10,000 nucleotides of DNA from contig NC_091575.1 in NCBI RefSeq assembly GCF_042767895.1, positions 27,115,208 to 27,125,207 on the forward strand. The letters run 5' to 3'. The position numbers were made by a program, and so were the translations under genes. Positions 1-7,582 of this stretch are shown here, in pieces. The first letter of the stretch is position 1; the number at the start of each line of letters is the position of its first letter. A model generated the notes under the pieces. The model saw only the letters and a program-made list of their open reading frames with translations, had not been told where the DNA came from and made no database searches. Source of the stretch: Penaeus vannamei (Eukaryota; Arthropoda; Malacostraca; Decapoda; Penaeidae).

Positions 1-494
1 CTAAAATTTGGATAAAAGTTTATGTAAAGTAGATATTTGTTTCTAGATTTTCATAGAAGTGCTACATTGTACCTATTTCAACTAAAAATTTGCATACTGA
101 ATTGTCTATAGGCCTACTCCTCTATTCTATCTGTATCATTTTTATTGAAGCATAGATGTAATTGATAGGTCAAAATGAGGTAAAAGTTATCATAAAAAAA
201 AATAACATTCACATCATTCATATAATAATCTATCAAAATCAAAACTATTTAAGCTGAAATAACAATTTAATAAAAATAAATAAATAGTAATAATTTAAAA
301 AATCGATAAATACTTTCCTATCCACAGTGTGAATAACCTAACTAAAAGTCAACCATAATCTCTCTCTTTAACAACTTTAAACTTGCAGTATAATTTTCTA
401 ACTAAGAACTTCCAGACAGAAGAATTAAAAAATATATGATATAACTTTAGATTCATAGTATAGGTAACAGAAAGTTTGATTAGCTTAAATTAGA
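1..494. other. AT-rich non-coding sequence
   Basis: Unique, strongly AT-rich DNA with stops in all frames and no recognisable exon, RNA gene or repeat family. If the msl1-like gene model is right, this is part of its large first intron or of DNA beyond its next exon. Confidence 0.6.
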
Positions 495-613
495 TTAGGC
501 AATATAGAGTTAGGTCAGTAAAACCTAAATGGGTTAGGATAACTTGGGATTGATAAAGTTACTATAACTTTAGGTCAGATAAGGCCAAATAAGGGTATTC
601 GAACTGGTTTAGG
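495..613. repeat. Degenerate TTAGG-like interstitial repeat
   Basis: TTAGG occurs five times on the plus strand, at 495-499, 510-514, 534-538, 570-574 and 609-613, with one CCTAA at 524-528. TTAGGTCAG is present twice exactly 60 bp apart (510 and 570), suggesting a decayed longer unit rather than random pentamers. Known: TTAGG is the canonical arthropod telomere repeat, and interstitial copies are common in decapods. Inference: a heavily diverged interstitial block. The low copy number leaves chance enrichment possible. Confidence 0.4.
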
Positions 614-1619
614 TTGGATTTGTCAGGTCTGATATTAGTTAGATTCAGACCAGTATAAGTTATTTCAGAAATGTTGGGTTTTGTATGAGGAGACCAGACA
701 AATATTCATTTGATCAAGGAATGCAAACACACACCCATATATGGAGCTTGCTTCAGACATTATTCACATTATTCACCCCCTGGTGAACAAAGTGAGACCC
801 ACTGAACAATTATGAAATACCATCCACAAACGCCATGATAGCAGAAAGATTGAAAAAACAATAATGAATAAAGTCAACGAGAAATAGCTTTGCATGGGGT
901 ATAATCACACAGCTGGCAAGGCTGTGTCACAGTTGACAATTACTAATAATTTATTAATTTTTGGTTAGTATTTGCTTCCTCCGAACTTTAGTTTTTATTA
1001 GTACATAATTATGTCTCTTGTACATTACTGATTACACTAATAGCGGTAATGCTATTAGAAAGAAAATTGCCAAGATAGGTTATTTGTGTTGAAACATGAG
1101 GTATCGGGGTAGCTGGCAAGCTTATACGATGAATGATACTTAGATTAAAAGCAAAATGGGTGGAATGGCTTTTCTAAGTTTAGTCTATTCTCTCTTGATT
1201 TTTTTCTTAATCAATATGTGATGACATTTATAGAGATTATTGTAGACACCAGTCTTTTCCAACACGATGTTTCTCCACCGAGAGACATTGTGCATAGCGT
1301 GACCAATCCCGCTCTGTAGCTGAGAGACACTCAGAGTTGCTGTCTAAAGATCCCTGAACAGACAAAGCAGCCTCCCTAACTTTTTAAAATATTATGAAAA
1401 AATATAGATCTATATATATAGCAAAATAAGAACATTCACTTACATAGTTTAGCCAAAACAAATGTTTCTTTTTACCTTTTTTTCTTTTTTTTTACTAAGC
1501 AGATTCAAGTTGCATCTTGCTATTGAATATCATGATAGTCTACATTAAATAAATAATCCATCTCTTCTGCCTAAAGGTTATACAGGTATCTATTGGGAAT
1601 TTTGAGTATCAATCATTCA
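614..1619. other. AT-rich non-coding sequence with small inverted repeats
   Basis: No exon recognised. Contains perfect inverted repeats at 626-651, 772-787, 910-930 and 1037-1058, and a 9-bp tandem duplication ATTATTCAC at 759-776. A somewhat GC-richer stretch at about 1255-1380 has no open frame that resembles a protein. Confidence 0.6.
1037..1058. repeat. Perfect 8-bp inverted repeat
   Basis: CTAATAGC at 1037-1044 and its exact complement GCTATTAG at 1051-1058 are separated by six bases, giving a compact hairpin or cruciform candidate outside the microsatellite fields. No flanking feature suggests a function. Confidence 0.6.
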
Positions 1620-2104
1620 TTAGGCTATCAAAAACTGACTATTTAAACTAACATACTCATTTTTGTATACTTCAGACAAATCATGTTTAGAGCTATATTT
1701 TTGCCTTTCATAATACCAATATATAAGGAAAAAATTCTGCAAAGCAATACATATTGAATATAAAAAAAAAATAACGGTCATATAAATAATAACAACTGCC
1801 ACATCAAAAATAATATTATTAACATTATAATGAAAACAAAATTTATTAGAATAATAAAAATTAATGATCTGGATAATGGAATGATCTATAATAACAAAAG
1901 CGATAATAATATCCTATGGTTCATCAATGATAGCATTACCTAAGGTTCATCAATAACAACTCTACCTCAAAATAATAGATAACAATAATGCCATGAATGA
2001 AATCACACTAACAAAATGAAATCATCATAACCAATAATACCCCTACAAGTAATGATGATAGTAATGATAATGACAATACAATTAAACTCATGAATCCAAG
2101 TGAC
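1620..2104. other. AT-rich sequence grading into the trinucleotide field
   Basis: The minus-strand frame at 1620-1802 is short, hydrophobic and compositionally biased, with no recognised domain, and is not called as a gene. From about 1810 onwards the DNA takes on the AAT/GAT-like texture that dominates after 2500. Confidence 0.5.
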
Positions 2105-2400
2105 GTGACCACCACACCATTAAATGACTTGGCTTGAGGGCTTGGCGATGTGTATGTCATGGTGAAAAACTTCGGCTAGGGGCCCAGGCAACGGGAACAT
2201 ACCATTATGAGAATTTCGGCTCATGGCTGGATGACGAGAATGACACCCCAAAAGAGGACAAAGCCTTTGAATGGTGATTAGACTCGGTGGGCATTTAGGA
2301 AGGGTCTCTTGTACTATTTCCGTTTGGTAATCAAATGTGGAATCCATGGCTGAAGGAGTGCCACTTCCGAGGAGGATCCTACTTTCATGCCAAGGATCCT
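2105..2400. other. GC-richer island of unknown origin, possible decayed element or exon
   Basis: This roughly 300-bp block stands out from flanking trinucleotide debris by higher G+C and normal complexity. The minus strand is open over 2120-2347 (75 codons from an ATG at 2345-2347), Pro/His/Ser-rich, without a recognised domain. The plus strand, from about 2198 to 2450 and interrupted by two stops, encodes protein-like segments including SWLDDENDTPKEDKAFEW and PWLKECHFRGGSYFHAKDP. No terminal inverted repeats or target-site duplications are evident. It may be a fragment of a transposon or retropseudogene, or a conserved regulatory block. Neither frame was identified with any family. Confidence 0.35.
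2373..2400. repeat. Pair of palindromic octamers
   Basis: AGGATCCT, itself a perfect palindrome, occurs at 2373-2380 and 2393-2400, both followed by A, at the right edge of the GC-richer island. The 20-bp spacing puts them about two helical turns apart. It could be a chance duplication or an element end. Confidence 0.5.
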
Positions 2401-2491
2401 ATCATATACTATGAAAATATTTCTTATAGACTACCAAAGGAGATGATATGAAGTCTGTGCAAGGAAAACATTCTATTACCATGAATAGTAC

Positions 2492-2828
2492 TTATTGCAA
2501 CAAATGCTGAAAAGGTGTGAATAAAAATGAGAATGAGAATAACAATAACAAATAATCATCATAATGAAAAATTATTACCAACAGAATAATGATAATGATA
2601 TGAAAGACAAAAACAAAACAAAAAATAAAAATAAAAAAGTAAAAAAATAAAGATAATGCTAAAAATATCACTAACAATAATAATGATAATGATAACAACA
2701 ACAAAACAAAAACAATAATAATAATAACAAATACAATAATAATAACAATAACAACAACGTCAATAATAGTAGAGATAAAAATAATAATTATGTTAATGAT
2801 AAAGGTTGATAATGATATTATCATCGTA
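2492..2828. repeat. Degenerate A-rich trinucleotide field (AAT/AAC/GAT-like)
   Basis: Imperfect AAT, AAC, GAT and AAAAC-type units retain a visible 3-bp rhythm. The long open frames on both strands here (poly-Ile, poly-Leu) are a by-product of that periodicity and contain no domain. Confidence 0.75.
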
Positions 2829-2895
2829 ATAATAATAACAATAATAATAATAATTATTATTATTATTATTATTATTATTATAATAATAATAATGA
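2829..2895. repeat. Inverted AAT/ATT microsatellite (fold-back)
   Basis: An AAT run (to about 2853) switches to a TTA/ATT run (about 2854-2881) and back to AAT (2882-2893). Adjacent tracts are complementary, so each strand can fold into long AT hairpins. This differs from simple slippage, which preserves unit orientation. Confidence 0.8.
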
Positions 2896-2939
2896 TCATT
2901 ACAATGTTACTGACGACAAAGAAAACAATAATAAAAAGG

Positions 2940-2956
2940 ACAATAATAATGATAAC

Positions 2957-2988
<32 letters not shown>

Positions 2989-3004
2989 TAACAATAATAA
3001 TAAC

Positions 3005-3057
<53 letters not shown>

Positions 3058-3075
3058 TAATAACATTACTGATAG
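2940..3075. repeat. (AAT)n microsatellite with AAC interruptions
   Basis: Mostly AAT with AAC variants scattered through it, in plus orientation and in near-perfect triplet register. It reads as poly-Asn or poly-Ile in different frames and is not coding. Confidence 0.9.
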
Positions 3076-3104
3076 TAGTAATATCATCAATAATAATTAA
3101 TAGA

Positions 3105-3172
<68 letters not shown>
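3105..3172. repeat. Pure (AAT)n microsatellite
   Basis: About 22 uninterrupted AAT units. The purity suggests recent slippage expansion within the older decayed field. Confidence 0.95.
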
Positions 3173-3175
<3 letters not shown>

Positions 3176-3265
3176 TAATTATAACAATAATAATAATAAC
3201 AATAATAATAATAACAATAATAATAATAACAATAATAATATTTATAATAACAATAATAATATGTT
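3173..3265. repeat. AAT/AAC compound repeat
   Basis: Blocks of AATAATAAT alternate with AAC to form a higher-order unit of roughly 15-18 bp repeated several times, for example around 3184-3240. This implies duplication of a multi-triplet block after the AAC mutations arose. Confidence 0.75.
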
Positions 3266-3296
3266 ATAAACAATTAAAATAGTTATAAAATCACCA

Positions 3297-3403
<107 letters not shown>

Positions 3404-3409
3404 CGCTAA

Positions 3410-4115
3410 ATATAATAATAATAATAATAACATTAACAATAATAAAACTATTACTACAACTAAAAATAACATTGATAATGATAATAAAAGTAATAATGAT
3501 AATACCAATAAGATGATAATAATGATGAAAACATAAACAAATAATAACTATCAATAATCTCAACAATAGAAATAGGAATAATAATAACAACAGTAACAAT
3601 AACAAAATAATATGAGTAATAATATCAATAATACTACTACATTAAAAATAAAAACAATAATAACGATAACAAAAAATACTACTATAAATCATAACAATAA
3701 AAAAACACAAATAAAATGATAATAATCATAATAAAATAATTAATAATAATAATATTAGTAATAATGATAATGATAATAATGATAATAACAATAATGATAA
3801 TAATAATAAAATGGGAAAATTTTCATAAAAGAAAAGTATCCTAGCTAATACAAATTTCTTTGTTCGCTCATCAGTATTACATTATTCAAATAATCATTAA
3901 CTTTAGCAATAATACCCAAGAACAACAATAACAGTGAAAATGCTTATAATTGCAAATATCACAACACTAAAAATAATAGCCACTAAAATAATTACAGTTA
4001 TACTAGCAATAATACAAACAATAATAACAATAATGATATGAATATTAACATCAATATTCACATCAATATCAATATCAATATTGATGATAATGGCAATCAT
4101 AATAAATATAATAAC
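3410..4115. repeat. Degenerate AAT/AAC/GAT trinucleotide field
   Basis: Short AAT, GAT and AAC runs broken by point changes, with a GATAAT-rich stretch at about 3757-3810. The piece at 3815-3905 is of more normal complexity but shows no gene. A hexameric ATCAAT/ATATCA block lies at about 4048-4086. Confidence 0.75.
4061..4086. repeat. Inverted repeat in ATCAAT block
   Basis: CATCAATAT at 4061-4069 pairs perfectly with ATATTGATG at 4078-4086 across an 8-base loop, at the edge of a pure AAT array. Confidence 0.65.

Positions 4116-4166
<51 letters not shown>
4116..4166. repeat. Pure (AAT)n microsatellite
   Basis: About 17 uninterrupted AAT units in plus orientation, embedded in the decayed trinucleotide field. 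Confidence 0.93.
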
Positions 4167-4168
<2 letters not shown>

Positions 4169-4227
4169 TAATAAAAATAATAACAATAACAAGAATAGCA
4201 ATAATAACAGTAATAAAAAAAATAATC

Positions 4228-4228
<1 letters not shown>

Positions 4229-4272
<44 letters not shown>
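4229..4272. repeat. Pure (AAT)n microsatellite
   Basis: About 14-15 uninterrupted AAT units, continuing as AAT/AAC mixtures to about 4310. Open frames spanning it on either strand are repeat translations. Confidence 0.92.
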
Positions 4273-4276
<4 letters not shown>

Positions 4277-4407
4277 TAATAATAACAATAACAACAAAAA
4301 TAGTAACAATAAGTAATAGTAATAATGATAATAACAGTAACAGTAATAAAAAAGTAATAACAATAATAACAACAACAATAATAATAATAGTAACATAAAC
4401 ATCAGTC

Positions 4408-4448
4408 ATGACAATAATGATAATGATGATGATGATGTGATGATGATG
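4408..4448. repeat. (GAT)n-rich microsatellite
   Basis: GAT/ATG units with one TG interruption follow the AAT/AAC field. It is the only GAT-dominated run on this side of the gene. Confidence 0.8.
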
Positions 4449-5040
4449 AAAATAACAATAACAAAATCAACAACAACAACAATAATAATAACAATTCAAA
4501 GAATATTCAAAGTAATTAAATAATAAAAATAATTTAAAATGATAAAAATAAAACTAATGAAAATAACAACAATAACCATAATGATAATATAAATATTGTA
4601 AGGATAACAATTGCCATAATATCTATAACAATTATTATGATAGAAAAAAATATATTACTATTATTATTAATATCATTATCGTTACTATCCTTGTCATCAT
4701 TATCATTACCATTATTATGATCAATATTAATAATCAATAATAAAAATAGCATTAACAATAATAATCAATATTAATAATAATAATAATAATAATAAGTGCC
4801 TATCATTATCATTAAAATTATCAAAACTACAATAACAATTACACCAATAATAAAGAATAATAATAACAACTTAAATAATAATAAAAACAACAGAAACATA
4901 TAACAATAATAATAACAAAAAAAACAATTAAAATGACAAAAATGTCAAATACCACTAATAATACTTGAATTAATTTGCAGTTATAAAAATAATACAAAAA
5001 GTATAATAATAATGATGTTATTAATGACCTTAACACTAAT
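4449..5040. repeat. Degenerate trinucleotide field with a strand switch
   Basis: Continues as AAC/AAT-rich DNA. At about 4655-4722 the plus strand turns to ATT/ATC/TCA units before returning to AAT at about 4725, making a complementary pair of tracts. A pure AAT run lies at 4771-4795. The texture ends at about 5040, where unique sequence resumes. Confidence 0.7.
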
Positions 5041-5949
5041 TTCATTAATGAGTTATTTATTCAAGTCATGTTATCTGTTATGAAACACAGATTGTATAAT
5101 TTACATAAACAACTCAATGATAATTCAAGTCCCAAGAACATCATATTAATGGCAAATTACTAGCAGTCTCACTTCACCATTAAGTGTTAAGATACATGTC
5201 AAGATTAACAGAAAAACACCTAAATCATAACACTAACATTATAACTATTACCTACATCTCTTCAGCATAATGTGTGTACTTTTCTAAACCATTTGTAAAA
5301 AAACGCATATCAAAAACAGTAAGAGTCCAATCAAAAACGAGGGACTTGCATCAGTGGACTAGTGGAAATCCAATCGGTAAAATTATACATGGAAACAATA
5401 ACATGCCACATTGAGATGACACCCATTCATTAAGGAGTAATGATTAAAAACGTTCATTCATCCCCGTCCATCGCGATCAGCTGACTCCTTCCCGCCATTC
5501 ATGCGGACGAGGTTTCCCAAAACACAGTTTATCGCTTTTTAATCTCTTATCTCTTTAATCAGGTCTCTGACTGCTTTGGATGTTTTGATTCGATTTCACT
5601 TGATTTAATTTCATATAATGACAATCCAAACTTGCAATGCCATTTGAAATATGAATATTGGCTCCGACACAGACTCTCGCTTGAACCCGACTACTACTAC
5701 TACGCTCAACGGCCATGATGGCATGGCGTACGCCGTCTTTTAACGTTATTTCAATAAACCTGCTTTGACAGTACGCCGTATCCTTAAAAACCTAGCCGAA
5801 TGTCTTGCTCCCTAGGTCTATTCAAGTTTTTCATCAAACAAAATAATAAAATCGCCGATATAACGGCACATGAATAAATTCAAATAACTATACTAGAGTG
5901 GGTATTGCATCAGTTATGCATAATGTAAATAAACTTTGTTTATATTTTG
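5041..5949. other. Unique sequence with CpG-rich patches next to the MSL1-like exon (probable intron)
   Basis: No exon was recognised on either strand. CpG-containing, more complex patches occur at about 5463-5530 and 5660-5870, unlike the AT-rich DNA around them. The second patch has a perfect 10-bp palindrome GGCGTACGCC (5725-5734), a 9-bp direct repeat GTACGCCGT (5728-5736 and 5771-5779), four ACT units (5691-5703) and three closely spaced GCCAT cores. Being just inside the first intron, these may be intronic regulatory elements, which is inference only. Confidence 0.45.
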
Positions 5950-5955
5950 ACTTAC
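5950..5955 (-). other. 5' splice donor ending the MSL1-like exon
   Basis: On the minus strand the exon ends in AAC and is followed directly by GTAAGT, a full match to the intron side of the donor consensus. The junction is phase 0, after Asn 153 of the long frame. Reading through would add only 13 unrelated residues before a stop at 5914-5916. The exon therefore ends inside the coiled coil, and the partner exon must lie at lower coordinates. No minus-strand continuation of a coiled coil was found between 1 and 5949, so the intron probably extends beyond the window. Confidence 0.8.
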
Positions 5956-6438
5956 GTTTTCGTTTTCATCTCGAAGGATCTTGATCTGCTTGTCCTTGGC
6001 CACCAACTGCTCTGCTTGCTGCTGAATTAAATCCAAATGGAGCAGGAGGAGATCTTTGAGATGCTGCACTTCCAAGTCTTTTCCCACCGATGCCTTTGAA
6101 TCTGAACAACCTATGTACATGTGGTCAAATTCCACCGCCATTGCCAGTCTGTTCTCACTCTCCTCTGAGGTCGTCATAGAAGATGCTGTCACCTTGCCAC
6201 GAGCTCCCCCTTCGCCTCTCCTCCCTGACACTCCGTCAATCTCCTCAACCGACACCAGAGATTCCTCTATCGCATTCTTATCACCGTTATATATCGCCAC
6301 CGTCCTGGGCATCTCGGACTTTAAGTCAGCGTAAATGTTCGGGAGACACTCGCTTCTTGCATTATAGCAGAGTTCGGGGAGTCCACCGGCGGCGTCAAAA
6401 GCAACGTAGCTCACGGAAATCTTAGTATACGCATCATC
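5956..6438 (-). CDS. msl1: MSL1-like chromatin scaffold protein, N-terminal coding exon (partial)
   Basis: Seen: an open minus-strand frame ending in a leucine/glutamine-rich amphipathic helix. Counting from the GTG at 6412-6414 as residue 1, the helix spans about residues 114-153, with the run LKDLLLLHLDLIQQQAEQL near its start and AKDKQIKILRDENEN at its end. Residues 50-110 are acidic and Ser/Thr-rich with a short Arg/Gly patch (about 64-73), probably disordered. Known: this leucine pattern followed by DLI and Gln repeats is typical of the MSL1 coiled coil, which dimerises and recruits MSL2. MSL1 also scaffolds MSL3 and the acetyltransferase MOF (H4 Lys16 acetylation, nuclear) through a C-terminal PEHE domain. 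Inference: this is the first large exon of an MSL1 orthologue; the remaining coiled coil and the PEHE domain lie left of the window. The frame is closed upstream by TGA at 6454-6456 with no ATG between, so the 5' boundary is uncertain; 6438 assumes the last codon is completed by splicing. The first in-frame Met is at 6310-6312. Another coiled-coil protein is possible but less likely. Confidence 0.75.
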
Positions 6439-6440
6439 TG

Positions 6441-6476
6441 TTAGCTGGAAGGATCAGCTGCTCGTGGCGGCCCCAT
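6441..6476 (-). other. Short upstream open frame with strong Kozak context
   Basis: On the minus strand CACCATGG gives an almost ideal start context at 6474-6476. The frame reads MGPPRAADPSS and stops at TAA (6441-6443), out of frame with the MSL1-like exon. If the leader is unspliced here, this uORF, together with a second ATGATG at 6432-6437 that ends at TGA 6411-6413, would hinder translation of the main frame. If the proposed 116-nt intron is removed, the first uORF disappears. Confidence 0.3.
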
Positions 6477-6553
6477 GGTGGATGCGCGTCCCTCGCCTCC
6501 CCGGGATTTAAAGTTCGCGTCGGCCCTTTCTCCTGTTCTCTGTCCTCCCTCAC

Positions 6554-6572
6554 CTCGCCGACCCTGCTGCAT
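6554..6572 (-). other. Possible 5' coding mini-exon of the MSL1-like gene
   Basis: Seen on the minus strand: an ATG at 6570-6572 in acceptable context (G at -3) opens six codons (MQQGRR) plus one base, ending at GAG followed by GTGAGG, a good splice donor. Joining it to an acceptor CTAACAG ending at 6438 removes 116 nt and completes a GAT codon in the long MSL1-like frame. A CTGAT branch-like motif with a short TCCTTCC tract lies at a suitable distance before that acceptor. This would supply the AUG the long frame otherwise lacks. It is a hypothesis: the intron is purine-rich and its pyrimidine tract is short. Alternatives are initiation at the internal Met at 6310-6312, or a more distant 5' exon. 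Confidence 0.35.
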
Positions 6573-6760
6573 TTCGCGCAATTGCGAGTCTGGAGTGATG
6601 GAAGCTCGATATTATGGCGAGAGTGTAATGTTGGCGATATGTAAAAATTTAAAGGTGCGTGACGTCATATGTATGGCTCGCGCTGATTGGCTGAAGGATG
6701 CGTCATTACAACCGCGGCTTTTCAAGTTATTTTCTGCCATCTTCGGTTATAAAAACTAAT

Positions 6761-7376
6761 AGCCCTTGATTCCCCAAATACAATCACATATTTTAGCATG
6801 AACAACACTTATTTAGACTACCGATGCTAGTCCAACACCGACTGATAAACCGTTGGTAAGAAATTCGATAATGTATGAGACCGGAAGTGTATGGTATTTG
6901 CTCTGATACCTGTATGTAGTCTCACCTCTATATTTATCCTAAGTACTTTAAACTATTTACATTTTTTATATTGATTTTATTTCACGATTACAAGACATAG
7001 AAATAAAAAGTAATAATTATTGACGAGAGAAACAGCATTTTCAGTGCATTTAAATAACAAGTACGTGCATATATAACCTTGGAAAATATTGGCTGGTTCA
7101 TTGATTAGCGAATATTTGTGTTGTTGTTTCGCCATTATATCCTTCGTAATTGTTTCACATATCCAACAAGTTTATTTCTATCGGTTTAATTCCTGACGTA
7201 AATATATCAAAAGAATTTTTTGGCAAGTTATACCAATAAGTTCATACAAAATTAAAAGTACTGAATTTGCTATGTAAACAAGATGAGCGAATATGCGAAG
7301 ACCTTGTAAGGAAAGCTTTTGTTCTCTTACGTCTGTTCCATTGCCAGTCCGCCCTGGGCGTTGTTTTGTATTACAC
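6761..7376. other. Unique AT-rich sequence, no gene recognised
   Basis: Upstream flank of the MSL1-like gene. Short open frames on both strands at about 7178-7390 have no recognised domain and disagree with each other. There are no inverted-repeat ends, RNA-gene motifs or clear promoter elements. Confidence 0.6.
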
Positions 7377-7378
7377 GC

Positions 7379-7392
7379 ATACACACACACAA

Positions 7393-7468
<76 letters not shown>

Positions 7469-7478
7469 ATATGTATGT

Positions 7479-7542
<64 letters not shown>

Positions 7543-7582
7543 ATATGCATATATTTACATATATATATATATATATATATAT
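7379..7582. repeat. Compound AC/TA/GT dinucleotide microsatellite
   Basis: In order: AC run (7381-7390), pure TA run (7394-7460), TATG spacer units, GT run with two interruptions (7475-7538), TATGCATATA transition, and a second TA run (7560-7581). The AC and GT arms are complementary and flank a self-complementary TA core, so the whole can fold into one long hairpin. The plus-strand frames reading Tyr-Ile and Cys-Val repeats are artefacts. Confidence 0.95.

Larger units (their letters stand above)
6441..6760 (-). promoter_or_regulatory. CpG-rich promoter and 5' leader of the MSL1-like gene
   Basis: This segment is clearly richer in G+C and CpG than its surroundings and lies immediately upstream of the MSL1-like exon. 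Motifs seen: a perfect CRE palindrome TGACGTCA at 6660-6667; a second half-site TGCGTCA at 6699-6705; an inverted CCAAT box (ATTGG on +) at 6686-6690 within CTGATTGG, the usual NF-Y flank; and GCCATCTT at 6736-6743, which on the minus strand reads AAGATGGC, a YY1/Pho-type site. Known: CRE, NF-Y and YY1 sites are typical of broad housekeeping promoters. Inference: transcription of the msl1-like gene starts somewhere between about 6570 and 6650 on the minus strand. A plus-strand TATAAAAA at 6748-6755 could point to divergent transcription, but no plus-strand gene was recognised downstream. Confidence 0.55.

Noticed and set aside
911..1120. AGCTGGCAAG repeated exactly 200 bp apart
   Set aside because: Only 10 bp with no similarity in the flanks, and no evidence of an element between the copies.
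3105..3265. Regular repeats considered as a CRISPR array
   Set aside because: No repeat-spacer structure; units are 3 bp and contiguous, in a clearly eukaryotic context.
3903..5045. Open frames up to 168 codons, mainly on the minus strand
   Set aside because: Same cause: low-complexity Ile/Val/Leu or Asn strings from degenerate triplets.
5355..5365. TGGACTAGTGG resembling a tRNA/SINE A box
   Set aside because: No B box at the right distance; the nearest B-like GATTCGATTTC is about 230 bp away, and no cloverleaf can be drawn.
6056..6425. Plus-strand frames opposite the MSL1-like exon
   Set aside because: Antisense shadows of a coding exon; the minus-strand frame has the recognisable coiled coil and a perfect splice donor.
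6475..6759. 94-codon plus-strand frame over the CpG-rich promoter
   Set aside because: Chance openness in GC-rich DNA; no domain, and it overlaps promoter motifs of the minus-strand gene.
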